Source: Scytonematopsis contorta HA4267-MV1
Lineage (GTDB): Bacteria; Cyanobacteriota; Cyanobacteriia; Cyanobacteriales; Nostocaceae
Direction of reading: 5' to 3'
DNA length: 64,000 bases
Assembly: GCA_019359035.1 (NCBI GenBank)
Contig: JAHHIC010000061.1
Location: forward strand, 1 to 64,000
This document shows positions 1 through 8,896 of the stretch, one piece after another. Every line of letters starts with the position of its first letter. Position 1 is the stretch's first letter. Under the pieces are notes generated by a model. That model saw only the letters and a program-made list of their open reading frames with translations. It had not been told where the DNA came from and did no database searches. The translations under genes were made by a program, and so were the position numbers.

Positions 1-127
1 GCACCTGGAGGATGGGACTTAGGTCGAAACCTCACCCATATGACTATCAAATTGTCAAAGCTACTAAGTAACTTTGCGGGTAGTCCTCCACCCTTTTCAG
101 GGTTAGTTTATACCCAACGAATCGCAC
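1..127 (-). mobile_element. 5' end of an inner group II intron (runs off the window)
   Basis: On the minus strand the reverse-transcriptase frame of the surrounding intron stops matching its family right after the motif YGFRPG, at a GTGCG pentamer beginning at 127, which is the usual 5' start of a group II intron. The twelve bases GTGCGATTCGTT here are the same as those at the 5' end of the outer intron (1295 downwards), and further in both share a stretch resembling TTGAYA..CATATRGGTGA. I read this as domain I of a second intron inserted in the first. Its remainder, and any protein it encodes, lie beyond position 1. Confidence 0.7.
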
Positions 128-646
128 TCCTGGTCTGAACCCGTAACTATTGGGTTCAAAGCGTGCTTCCCATTCCGGTTCTAACCCCAATTTGACAAGA
201 GCTTGTAGTGCCCTTTGTTCTATGGTAGGTATACCTAGGGGTCTTCTTTCCTCACTTCCGGGTTTGGGAATCCATACCCGGATGGTCGGTTTAGCCTTAA
301 CCCCGATTTTGAGATTAGTTACCAAGTTTATACGTTGTTTGGGTGTTAGAGATTTGACTCCATCAACCCCAGCAGTGTTTTTTCCTTGATTATCCTGAGA
401 AACTCTTCTAATGGCGAGTGTTTTAGCACTCCAGGATTTCATCAAAAGTCTTTGGAGTCCTCGGACAGTTTTGACATCACCACGACTAGACGCTTGATAT
501 ATCCGTTTTTGCAACTTATAAACCCGTTTCTCCACTTGCTTCCAGGGTATCTCAGACCATTGTAGGTTACGTTCTACCCCTATGCAGATAGGTATATCGG
601 ATTCCCATACTATCCTGAACTTTGGTTCGGCTTTAGTCGTATTCAT
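128..646 (-). pseudogene. Group II intron reverse transcriptase/maturase, N-terminal part, interrupted
   Basis: ATG at 646 opens a frame that reads as the N-terminal region (RVT_N-like: QWSEIPWKQVEKRVYKLQKR, SWSAKTLAIRRV) followed by the first reverse-transcriptase blocks (NTAGVDGV, IPKPGSEERRPLGIPTIEQRALQ, FEPNSYGFRPG). A full intron-encoded protein is several hundred residues long; here only about 173 belong to the family. The match stops after FRPG, where the 5' end of a second group II intron begins, so the catalytic YxDD block and the maturase and endonuclease domains are absent from the window. The few residues read beyond that point are intron RNA sequence, not protein. The gene would be restored only if the inner intron were spliced out. 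Confidence 0.88.
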
Positions 647-1295
647 TGCTACTCATAGCTATATCTTCCATTTTGCCGTAAGTCTGTCAGCCTATCCCTG
701 GCATTACCCAGAGCTTTTGCTTGAGACTAAATCTTTCCCATCCGTTTCCTGGATTTTACCCAGATATTGCGTCTTAGCTGACTGCTATTAAAATCGACCT
801 TTTAACAGAGAATTCGGTTGGGTTACTTCGTTCCGGACAACCATTATTTTGTTCATTTAGGATGGTACTATCCACCGTTATTACCGGGTAACACAAATCA
901 ACTAGTTATAAATACTGTTAATACCCTTAGTTTTTGCCCTTTTGGGTCTGCCAGTGTATCAGCCTTATTTCACTGGGTTCCTCTTGAGATGGTTCAAACG
1001 TACCTTCGCTTGGTGTTATCCATATGAACTTGCTCAGTCTCACAGGTTTTAGGCTACCTGCTACTTTAACCTTTCATCCCCGCGTTACGGATTGATGACT
1101 ATTCGCTACCGTAGGGGAAGTGCTTTCACCGCTGTGTTTGCAGGATAGGAATTGAGGTTTCTAGGATACTTCCTTTCACCTATATGGTTGTCAAGTTGTT
1201 ATCGGTAAAGGATTAAAGTGCGTATCTACCCTGAGGGTTACTCCACCGATACCAGTCATCCTCCTATTACTAGGTTTCGACTGAACGAATCGCAC
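128..1295 (-). mobile_element. Outer group II intron, 5' part (RNA domains plus start of RT gene)
   Basis: The minus strand has GTGCG at 1295-1291, a typical group II intron 5' terminus, about 650 bases upstream of the start codon of a group II reverse transcriptase. That spacing fits RNA domains I-III plus the start of domain IV, in which such genes lie. The interval 647-1290 carries no convincing protein in any frame, as expected for structured intron RNA. The upstream exon is at 1296 and above and was not recognised. Identification rests on the RT gene and the 5' signature; the secondary structure was not folded. Confidence 0.72.
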
Positions 1296-1821
1296 TTTTA
1301 GTGAGGACGTGTCCTGCCCCACTCTCGGCATCCGAGGATTCCAAGATTAAACCTACTTCCTTGAAAATTTTACATACAGGAGGCAGCAACATACAATGTC
1401 GCACTTCCCTATAAAACCCCATATTTTCAGTTATCAAGGTGCGGTATGTGACCAGCAATTTAGGCTTTGTCATCACAGATGAATAATAACATAAACTGGT
1501 GAATTTTCTACAGGAAACAGGAAAATTTATTACTGCTATTTTGCAATTATGTACTGTTAATAATTAATTAACTTAGAATATGAAGCTGCAAGTAAATATA
1601 AAACTGTTAAAATTATGCTTGAAGAATAGATTGATTTGTTAGCAACACCAGACATCAACAAAAACTCAACTGTACTTTAATTTCTTTTACCTGCGGTAAA
1701 AATTAATTAAAGTACGTATCGTTTTTGTCTTGTAATTCATCCCGACACCAACACGGAGTGTATGGTGCGGGGCTTCTTACTGGTTAAGCTAATTTCTTGC
1801 AAAAGACAAGATTTATCTTTC
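1296..1821. other. Intergenic region upstream of the haemagglutinin genes, with a long hairpin
   Basis: The minus-strand frame from 1476 into the intron end at 1295 is open but matches nothing I recognise; it is the upstream exon or non-coding. At 1672-1715 there is a long imperfect inverted repeat, GTACTTTAATTTCTTTTACC pairing with GGTAAAAATTAATTAAAGTAC around a three-base loop. A second short hairpin (CCCGACACCA with TGGTGCGGGG) lies near 1740-1775. Nothing else was seen. Confidence 0.5.
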
Positions 1822-1903
1822 TTTATATAAAAAAATTCATAAACGTGGTATTAATAAGGTACAGTAATATACATAAAATTTTCAATATTGTATAAAATTT
1901 TCA
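1822..1903 (+). promoter_or_regulatory. Conserved upstream region of haemagglutinin gene 1
   Basis: This AT-rich stretch (TTATATAAAAA, then CATAAACGTGGTATTAATAA, then TTCAATATTGTATAAAATTTTC) recurs with few changes in front of all three tandem haemagglutinin-like genes (also about 4757-4848 and 8778-8860). Conservation at the same distance from each start suggests a shared promoter or leader. No specific sigma or operator motif could be named. Confidence 0.5.
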
Positions 1904-1917
1904 AAGTTTTAGCTTGT

Positions 1918-4374
1918 ATGCTTTTTTTCTCAAGTATATGCATAAACTATTCTTCAACAAAGCAATTTTACTTAAAATTTATCGGTTGCATAGTGGTCAG
2001 TAGCTTGATTTATAGCTACATCTACCCAGCAGTTTCTCAAATTATCCCAGATACGAATTTACCCATAAATACGACTATTAGACTAGATAATAATACCAGT
2101 ATTATCGAAAGTGGAACAAGAGTACAAGGTAATTTATTTCACAGCTTCAGAGAATTTTCCATAATAAATGGTAGCGAAGCACTCTTTAACAACCCCTTAG
2201 ACATTCGGAATATCATAACAAGAGTCACAGGTCAATCACCTTCAGATATAAATGGCATAATCAGAGCCAATGGTTCCGCGAATTTATTTTTGATTAACCC
2301 GAATGGGATAATATTTGGTGAAAACGCACGTCTTGATATTGGCGGTTCTTTTGTTGGGAGTACTGCAAACTCATTACTATTTGACAATGGCTGGGAATAT
2401 AACGCAACTAACCCCAATTCACCACCATTATTAACCGTAAACGTTCCCGTGGGACTACAGTTTGGTCGCAATCCAGGAGCGATAGAAGTGCGAGGTTCCG
2501 GCCACGGACTTCTTTATGCTCCAATAGGAACAACAATTCAAGATAACGTTCCAGCAATGGGAGTACAAACAGGAAAAACTCTTGCTCTTGTGGGAGGTGA
2601 TATTTTTATTAAAGGAGGTAATTTAAATGCAGAATCAGGAAAAATATTTCTAGGAAGTGTTAACTCTCCTGATTTAGTTCGTCTCACAATCAATAATACT
2701 GATTTAGCTTTTGAATATTCAGGGGTAGAGAAATTTGGCAACATCGAACTATCTCAAAAAGCTTCTGTTGATGTCAGTGGAGAAGGAGGAGGTTTCATCC
2801 AAATACAAAGTCAAGGATTTTTCATTAGAGATGGTTCATCAGTTTTATCGATGACAACAGGTTCTCAACCAGGAAGAGATATTGTTGTTAATACAACCGG
2901 TTTAGTGGAATTAGCTGGAGAATCTGCGGATAACAACTATTATAGCTCCTTATTTACAGAATCTCTAAGTGCTGGTAGTTCGGGTAGTGTGGCGATAAAT
3001 ACACAAAGATTGATAGCTACAGGTGGGGCTTATGTATCAACTTTTATCGGCTCGTCTGGAAATGGTGGAGACCTTACAGTTATAGCCTCTCAAGCGATAG
3101 AGTTGTCAGATGAAAGAACTTTTTCGAGTGGTTTATATACTGGGTCTAGTGATTTCAGTTCCGGTTCAGCAGGAAATTTAAACATCAAAACGGGACGTTT
3201 GATTGTTAAAAATGGTGCGACAGTCTATAGCAGCACTGCTGGAGAAGGAAGTGCAGGAGATTTAAACATCAAGACAGGTGAGTTGATAGCACAAGACGGA
3301 GGGCAAATTCTTGCTAGTACATACGCTCAAGGTAAGGGTGGAAATTTGACAATTGATGCTACATCTTCGGTAGAATTAATTGGTATAGATACTGCTAATA
3401 GTCGATTTCCCAGTGGTTTGCTTGCTGCACAGCAGACCTCAGGTGAAATTGGAATTGGTAACGCAGGTAATTTAATAATTAATACCCCTTTGTTACGAGT
3501 TCTAGATGGAGCATTTGTTGACGCTGGTACATTTGGTGCAGGTCGAGGTGGAGAATTAAAGATTACGACTGACCGATTGTTAGTCAGAAATGCGTCCATA
3601 CGCGTGCAGAGTTTAGGAACAGGAAGCGCAGGTAATTTAACTATAAATGCAAACTCCATAAATTTAGACTCAGATACCTTACTTACAGCCAACACTCCCA
3701 GCAATGGACTCGACCAAGCAACCATAAATATTACGAGCGCAGATTTAATCCAGAGTCGCGGTAGTCAAATTACCACCAACGCTACAGGTTCTAATGTTAC
3801 TGGAGGTAATATTAATATCAAAACTGGAAATTTAGCTCTATTAGAAAGGAGCGACATTACTGCTAACTCAACAGACGCACGCGGTGGTAAAATTAATATT
3901 CAAGCCCAAGGTTACTTTAAAAGTCCAGACAGCACAATTACAGCTCGTGGAGCAACTCAAGCATTAAGCGGCATTGTTAATATTAACTCTACCCTAGACC
4001 CCAGTAGTGTTTTAAAGGAAATACCGATTAATTTAGTTGACCTGGGCAGACAAATTGCATCTACTTGCGTCCCCGGAATTGCTCAAGACGTTAATACTTT
4101 TACTATTACAGGTCGTGGGGGAATCCCAGTCAACTCAACCGAACTACTGCACGATGCTAGCACCATTGCAGCCTGGGTAACAAAAAAACCAAAACCAGAA
4201 AGCGAGCAACTAACAACAATTCTGTTATCACAACAGTCATCAGTGCAACCTAATTCTATCCCACAACCAATAGTAGAAGCTACCGATTGGCTAGTAGATA
4301 ATCGCGGTCAAATTCATTTGGTCGCGACTAATCAAGCAAACTACATGCTTCCTCAAGTAAATGTTTGCCCATAA
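1918..4374 (+). CDS. Filamentous haemagglutinin N-terminal (TPS) domain protein 1
   Basis: Predicted large secreted or surface-exposed protein of the two-partner secretion type. An N-terminal hydrophobic signal sequence (about residues 12-36, ending AVSQ) is followed by a TPS/haemagglutinin activity domain (about residues 37-150) with the diagnostic NPNGIIFG motif and ITRVTGQSPSDINGIIRANGSANLFLI-type sequence. The rest is Gly/Asn/Thr-rich repeats of the type GNAGNLxINTxxLxVxDG, expected to fold as a right-handed beta-helix. The end has a Pro/Ser/Gln linker and a conserved tail, ATDWLVDNRGQIHLV...VCP, shared with the third paralogue. I chose ATG 1918: the ATG used by the two paralogues (Met-Asn before SSTK/SLKK) is ATA here. 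No TpsB-type transporter is in the window. First of three tandem paralogues. Confidence 0.9.
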   Translation: MLFFSSICINYSSTKQFYLKFIGCIVVSSLIYSYIYPAVSQIIPDTNLPINTTIRLDNNTSIIESGTRVQGNLFHSFREFSIINGSEALFNNPLDIRNIITRVTGQSPSDINGIIRANGSANLFLINPNGIIFGENARLDIGGSFVGSTANSLLFDNGWEYNATNPNSPPLLTVNVPVGLQFGRNPGAIEVRGSGHGLLYAPIGTTIQDNVPAMGVQTGKTLALVGGDIFIKGGNLNAESGKIFLGSVNSPDLVRLTINNTDLAFEYSGVEKFGNIELSQKASVDVSGEGGGFIQIQSQGFFIRDGSSVLSMTTGSQPGRDIVVNTTGLVELAGESADNNYYSSLFTESLSAGSSGSVAINTQRLIATGGAYVSTFIGSSGNGGDLTVIASQAIELSDERTFSSGLYTGSSDFSSGSAGNLNIKTGRLIVKNGATVYSSTAGEGSAGDLNIKTGELIAQDGGQILASTYAQGKGGNLTIDATSSVELIGIDTANSRFPSGLLAAQQTSGEIGIGNAGNLIINTPLLRVLDGAFVDAGTFGAGRGGELKITTDRLLVRNASIRVQSLGTGSAGNLTINANSINLDSDTLLTANTPSNGLDQATINITSADLIQSRGSQITTNATGSNVTGGNINIKTGNLALLERSDITANSTDARGGKINIQAQGYFKSPDSTITARGATQALSGIVNINSTLDPSSVLKEIPINLVDLGRQIASTCVPGIAQDVNTFTITGRGGIPVNSTELLHDASTIAAWVTKKPKPESEQLTTILLSQQSSVQPNSIPQPIVEATDWLVDNRGQIHLVATNQANYMLPQVNVCP

Positions 4375-4399
4375 TTCAAGCTGCAAAATACCCAAAAAG

Positions 4400-4455
4400 C
4401 CAGGGAATAAATTCCCTGTCTGAAAGCTAAAGTCCTCTAAAGAGGACTATGATGT
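4400..4455. repeat. Dispersed palindromic repeat (AGTCCTCTAAAGAGGACT type)
   Basis: Just downstream of haemagglutinin gene 1 lie a small palindrome, GGGAATAAATTCCC, and the perfect palindrome AGTCCTCTTTAGAGGACT/AGTCCTCTAAAGAGGACT, joined by CTGTCTGAAAGCTAA. The same unit occurs in reverse orientation at about 23733-23775, and a partial copy (CTGTTTCTAGTCCTCTTCAG) near 25860. It behaves like a small interspersed repeat and could act as a terminator hairpin. Confidence 0.7.
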
Positions 4456-4757
4456 CTTAATATTTTATTTATAAACATCCTCTATCTGTACGTTCGCTCA
4501 TTTTTTCAGGGTGAGAGGAATTAATCTCTGCTTCCAAATCGTTCAATATCACACCACTAGTTGTGCCTCTGCCAGTTACGCTAATGACAGTTACTTATCT
4601 GACGGCTGTCTTTACATAACTAAGATTAATGGGGAGGTTGGGGATGCAGCTTCTACAACGAATAGGGAGCATCTTGCTCCCTTATTGATACAGCCAATAT
4701 TGATACAGCCAAGCGCAGAATGTAAACCTCTTGCGAAAGATAAGGTTTATACTTTTT
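4456..4757. other. Intergenic, no gene seen
   Basis: An 88-codon frame from 4511 overlaps the conserved upstream region of the next gene and has no recognisable protein character, so I do not call it. Apart from the repeat before it and the promoter-like region after it, nothing was identified. Confidence 0.4.
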
Positions 4758-4848
4758 TTATACAAAAATACTCATAAACGCGGTATTAATAAAACACAAC
4801 CAAAACCATAAATACAACAATATAAATTATAAACTTGTATTAAATTTT
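4757..4848 (+). promoter_or_regulatory. Conserved upstream region of haemagglutinin gene 2
   Basis: Second copy of the region shared by the three tandem genes: TTATACAAAAATACTCATAAACG followed by CGGTATTAATAA. It is slightly more diverged downstream than the copies ahead of genes 1 and 3. Confidence 0.45.
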
Positions 4849-4887
4849 ACATATTTGAGCTGTATGCCTTTTTTCTCTAAAATTAGC

Positions 4888-7377
4888 ATGAACCAGTCTT
4901 CAACAAAAAAATTTTACTTAAAATTGCTCAGCAGCATAGCGGTAAGCAACCTGATTTATGCCTATACCTATCCAACAATTGCTCAAATTACCCCAGATAC
5001 GACTTTACCTATAAATACTACTATCAGAGTAGACAATAACACTAGTATTATCGAAGCCGGAACAAGAGTACAAGGTAATCTTTTTCACAGCTTGAGAGAA
5101 TTCTCTGTAATTAATAGTCGCGAAGCATTCTTTAATAACCCCTTAAACATTCGGAATATCATAACAAGAGTAACAGGTCAATCACCTTCAGACATAAATG
5201 GCAGAATCAGAGCCAATGGTTCCGCAAATTTATTTTTGATAAACCCCAACGGGATAATATTTGGTAAAAATGCACAATTAAATATAGGTGGTTCTTTTAT
5301 TGGGAGTACAGCAAACGCAATTGGCTTTGGAAATAACGGAACATTTAGCGCAACAAACCCAGAAGCACCAACAGCATTATTAACTATCAATCCTTCAACA
5401 TTTTTGTTTAATCAAATTAATCAAATTGGAATTGCAAAGATTGAAAGTAACTCAATTGCATCTGCTGGAAGAAACCCATCAAATGCATTTGATATCAAAG
5501 GTTTGCGTGTAGTAGATGGTAAAAGTTTATTATTAGTGGGTGGCGATATTAATATCAATAATGGGGGTTTATACGCTTTTGGTGGAAGGGTAGAATTAGG
5601 AAGTGTGGCTGAAATAGGAACGATTGACTTAAATATTGATAGTGATAATTACAGTTTAAATTTTCCTTCTGGAGTAAATAGAGGTGATATCTCCTTTAGT
5701 AATGCTTCTAAGGTAAATGTGCGTGCTGGTAATGGTGGAAGTATCGCAATTCATGCTCGTAATTTACAGATGACAAATAGAAGTCAAATATTAGCTGGAA
5801 TAGAGAAAGGACTAGGTTCAGAAAAAAGTGTTGGGGGAAATATTGATATTAACACAACAGGAAAAATAAATCTCCAGCAGGCTAGTGAAATTTTGAATAA
5901 TATGCAGGAATTTGCCTTGGGAAAGGGAGGTGATGTTAATATCAAAACTGACACCTTAAGATTAACTGAGGGGTCAAGAATTAGTGCTATTACATATGGT
6001 GCGGGTCAAGGTGGAAATTTGATAGTTAATGCCACATCTTCGGTTGAATTGATTGGTAATCGTGTTGATAATTGGGAATTTTTCAGTGGCTTGTTTGCTG
6101 AACAAGTTACCCAAGGTTCAGCAGGAAAAGGTAACGCAGGAAATATAACAATTAACACCCCTTTGTTGCGAGTGCTAGATGGAGCATATGTTAGCGCTAG
6201 TACATTTGGTGCTGGTCGAGCTGGGGATTTGAATATTGATACTGGCAATGGCAGAATCGAAATAATCGGTGTAGCAAACAGTGCTCCTGCTGTTTCAGCT
6301 AGTAGTATAACTGCTCAAACTTACCAAACAGCAACAGGAAATGCGGGACATTTGACCATTAATACGGGTGAGTTGATAGCACAAGATGGAGGACAAGTGC
6401 GTGGTGCTACATTTGGTGCAGGTCAAGGTGGAAATTTGACAATTAATGCCACATCTTCGGTAAAATTAATTCGTACAAATCCTATTGATGGTTTTGTTAA
6501 CACTGGTTTGTATGTTACACAGAGTCGTAATGGTCCAGCAGGAACAGGTGACGCAGGAAATTTATCAGTTAACACCCCTTTGTTGCAAATTCTAGATTTA
6601 GCCGCTATTAGTGCTGGTTCAAGAGGTCCAGGTCGAGGTGGAAATATAAACATTACAACAGACCAATTATTAGTCAGAAATTCACAAATACGTGCGCGTA
6701 GTTTATGGACAGGAACAGGAGGTAATATAACTATAAATGCCAAAAATTCCATCAATTTAGAAGATAACGCCTTAATTACCACTAACACCCGCAGCAATGG
6801 AGCTAACCAAGCAACAATTAACATTACGAGCGCAGATTTAATTCTTCGTCGCAGTAGCAACATTACCACCAATGCAAATGTTTCTGCCGATTTAGTCCTC
6901 CGTCGCGGTAACGACATTAACACCAATGTAAATGCTTCTAATGTTATTGGCGGTAATATTAATATCAACACTGGAAATTTAGCTCTATTAGAAAACAGCA
7001 ACATCACTGCTAATTCCACAGACGCACGCGGTGGTAAAATTAATATTCAAACCCAAGGTCTTTTTAACACTCAAGATAGCGCCATAACAGCTCGTGGAGC
7101 AACTCAAGCATTAAGCGGTACAGTTAATATTAACTCCACTCTCAACCCTAATAGCCTTTTAAAAGAAATACCAATTAATTTAGTTGACCCCAGCAGACAA
7201 ATTGTATCTAGTTGTGTCCCCGGAACTGCTCAAAACAGTAATTCTTTTATCGTTACAGGTCGTGGGGGAATACCAGCCAACTCAACCGAAGTATTGCAAG
7301 ACACCAGCACCATTGCAGCATGGGTAATATTCGACAAAAAGATAGTCAAGATTTGTGGACAACAGGGGAACAAGTAG
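4888..7377 (+). CDS. Filamentous haemagglutinin (TPS) domain protein 2, tail replaced
   Basis: Paralogue of the genes on either side. ATG 4888 (Met-Asn-Gln-Ser-Ser) starts a signal peptide ending near TIAQ, then the TPS domain with NPNGIIFG and long Gly/Asn-rich beta-helix repeats (NAGNITINTPLLRVLDGA, GRGGNINITTDQLLVRN). The homology stops abruptly at STIAAWV (about 7325); the last residues, IFDKKIVKICGQQGNK, are unrelated to the paralogues. The missing Pro/Ser linker and tail are found as a remnant at 8660-8724 behind about 1.3 kb of other sequence. The gene was therefore split by an insertion or rearrangement near its 3' end. The secretion domain and most of the helix are intact, so the truncated protein may still be made and exported. 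Confidence 0.85.
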   Translation: MNQSSTKKFYLKLLSSIAVSNLIYAYTYPTIAQITPDTTLPINTTIRVDNNTSIIEAGTRVQGNLFHSLREFSVINSREAFFNNPLNIRNIITRVTGQSPSDINGRIRANGSANLFLINPNGIIFGKNAQLNIGGSFIGSTANAIGFGNNGTFSATNPEAPTALLTINPSTFLFNQINQIGIAKIESNSIASAGRNPSNAFDIKGLRVVDGKSLLLVGGDININNGGLYAFGGRVELGSVAEIGTIDLNIDSDNYSLNFPSGVNRGDISFSNASKVNVRAGNGGSIAIHARNLQMTNRSQILAGIEKGLGSEKSVGGNIDINTTGKINLQQASEILNNMQEFALGKGGDVNIKTDTLRLTEGSRISAITYGAGQGGNLIVNATSSVELIGNRVDNWEFFSGLFAEQVTQGSAGKGNAGNITINTPLLRVLDGAYVSASTFGAGRAGDLNIDTGNGRIEIIGVANSAPAVSASSITAQTYQTATGNAGHLTINTGELIAQDGGQVRGATFGAGQGGNLTINATSSVKLIRTNPIDGFVNTGLYVTQSRNGPAGTGDAGNLSVNTPLLQILDLAAISAGSRGPGRGGNINITTDQLLVRNSQIRARSLWTGTGGNITINAKNSINLEDNALITTNTRSNGANQATINITSADLILRRSSNITTNANVSADLVLRRGNDINTNVNASNVIGGNININTGNLALLENSNITANSTDARGGKINIQTQGLFNTQDSAITARGATQALSGTVNINSTLNPNSLLKEIPINLVDPSRQIVSSCVPGTAQNSNSFIVTGRGGIPANSTEVLQDTSTIAAWVIFDKKIVKICGQQGNK

Positions 7378-7446
7378 TCAGTTCTGCTGTGTCCAGAGAG
7401 TTTATGATTAAATAAAGTTAGGTAACTCCTTGTAATGATGAAATAA

Positions 7447-8133
7447 GCTGAGGTTTTAAAGCAACGTGGTGGTGCGTATGCTGAATTTGCAGAACGAATA
7501 GAACAAAATATTCCAGTTTCAAATCCTGTTAGTGAAAATAATACCTCTCCTACGAGTACAGTATCTACACAGACGAAAGAAGACGACGAAATACCAATTA
7601 ATATAGGTGATAGCACTGTACATATTCCAAATTATTACCCACCTAAGGAACCCGTAAAACCCACGAACAGAATACCCCATCAAGGAACATCCCATTTCGT
7701 CGGACGAGAAAACGAACTCGCACTTATTCACGAGGAATTCAACCAGAAAAATAACACAGTTGCAATTTTAGCTGTCACGGGAATGGGTGGTGTTGGTAAG
7801 ACTGAGTTAGCTGTAAAATACGCAAGAGAGCATATTAATGATTATCCCGGAGGTGTTTGCTGGTTTAATCTTCGTTCTTCTAATATTGCGACAGAAATTA
7901 TCAGTTTTGCTAAAAATAACCTGCAATTAGAAGTACCTCAAAAAGACTTCCAAGAACAACCTCTGACTTTACAACAAGTAGAATGGTGTTGGGTAAATTG
8001 GCAACCACCAGATGGGGTAGTATTAATAGTATTTGATGACGTTACTGATTTAGAAAATTTTGGTGAGTATTTACCGACAAATAACCGCTTCCGTGTCTTA
8101 ATCACAACTAGATTGCGAGAAATTGACGATTAG
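7447..8133 (+). pseudogene. NB-ARC/STAND ATPase fragment
   Basis: A frame open from 7447 to a TAG at 8131 reads HFVGRENELALIHEEF, then the P-loop VTGMGGVGKTELAVKYARE, then VVLIVFDDVTDLENF (Walker B-like) and FRVLITTRLREI, which is the NB-ARC nucleotide-binding core of STAND-type signalling proteins. The first available ATG (7783) is inside the P-loop and no start precedes the FVGRE motif. The sequence ends shortly after the TTR sensor motif, without the winged-helix and TPR or WD repeat parts usual for cyanobacterial members. It therefore looks like an internal gene fragment, lying in the DNA that separates haemagglutinin gene 2 from its old tail. Confidence 0.82.
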
Positions 8134-8348
8134 GTAAAAATCATCCTCATACAAATATTGTTCGTCAAAATCTGGAAAACCTTCGCTCTCAAATCTAACT
8201 CCAACAAACTAACACTAACATCAAATTTATGAAATGCTATGACCAAAAAAATCTCATCACTTTTCCCCCTTGGCAAACACACCCTATGTACCCCACGATG
8301 CTAAAATCCAAATTTAAATATAGAGTTTCACTGCTCCACTCCACTACG
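8134..8348. other. Intergenic, no gene seen
   Basis: Between the NB-ARC fragment and a MITE-like element. No open frame or repeat that I could recognise. Confidence 0.35.
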
Positions 8349-8502
8349 TGAACCTAAATATAGGGATAATCATTATCTAAAAAACCTCAACACATTGTTA
8401 TATAAGCCTCGCTAATTTAAATCAATTGACGATAACCAAAAGATATAACCATGAAATACCTGTAAATACTACAAAACGATAATGATTATTCCTATATTCA
8501 CC
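8349..8502. repeat. MITE-like element, copy A (complete)
   Basis: About 150 bases bounded by imperfect inverted ends: ATATAGGGATAATCATTATC on the left and GATAATGATTATTCCTATAT on the right. The reverse complement matches copy C (24129-24238) over its whole length, including the internal GGTTATTGTCAATTGATTTAA-like stretch. A more diverged copy B is at 21859-22013. No open frame inside, so a non-autonomous element is the likeliest explanation. Confidence 0.75.
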
Positions 8503-8555
8503 GCAAACCCTTGTGAAAACTTGAATTTTACGAAGAAAAACCAGCTACAACCATC

Positions 8556-8659
8556 GAGGTACAATCATCAACCCAACATTTACCGAGTGCGATCGCTTAT
8601 TCCAAACCTAAATATTTTGTCACTCTTGGCTAAAATCGATTATTTAGTTAACTGTTCAG
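8556..8659. repeat. Dispersed segment shared in inverse orientation with 22132-22232
   Basis: The stretch containing CAACATTTACCGAGTGCGATCGCTTAT and CCAAACCTAAATATTTTGTC reappears nearly unchanged, reverse-complemented, at 22132-22232. Both copies sit next to a MITE-like element of the same family (A and B) and both contain a HIP1 octamer, GCGATCGC. Confidence 0.7.
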
Positions 8660-8724
8660 TTCATTTGGTCGCGACTAATGAAGCAAACTACATCCCCAGC
8701 AAACCAAATCTTTGCCCCAATTAA
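8660..8724 (+). pseudogene. Remnant of the C-terminal tail of haemagglutinin gene 2
   Basis: In frame, the sequence reads HLVATNEANYIPSKPNLCPN and a TAA, almost the same as the last residues of gene 3 (HLVAINKANHIPSKPNLCPN) and close to gene 1. It has no start codon or body of its own. It is best explained as the lost 3' end of gene 2, followed, as in the other copies, by the conserved upstream region of the next gene. Confidence 0.85.
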
Positions 8725-8777
8725 CTATATTTCATCGTTCGCTCAAAATTCTCATCATCGACAAGGTTTATACTTTT

Positions 8778-8860
8778 TTATATAAAAATACTTATGAACG
8801 TGGTATACATAAAATGCAGCAATATACATGAAAATTTTCAATATTGTATAAAATTTTTAA
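8778..8860 (+). promoter_or_regulatory. Conserved upstream region of haemagglutinin gene 3
   Basis: Third copy of the shared upstream stretch (TATATAAAAATACTTATGAACG, GTGGTATACATAAAA, TTTTCAATATTGTATAAAATTTTT). It is close to the copy before gene 1, including the segment that could read through into the coding frame. Confidence 0.5.
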
Positions 8861-8896
8861 AATTTTAGCTTGTATGCCTTTTTATCAGAGACTAGC

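Noticed and set aside
1270-1476. 68-codon minus-strand frame running into the intron 5' end
   Set aside because: The last codons are intron sequence and the rest matches no protein I recognise; it may be the upstream exon but there is too little to call a gene.
4511-4777. 88-codon frame between haemagglutinin genes 1 and 2
   Set aside because: It overlaps the conserved promoter-like region, lacks a counterpart before genes 1 and 3, and shows no domain.
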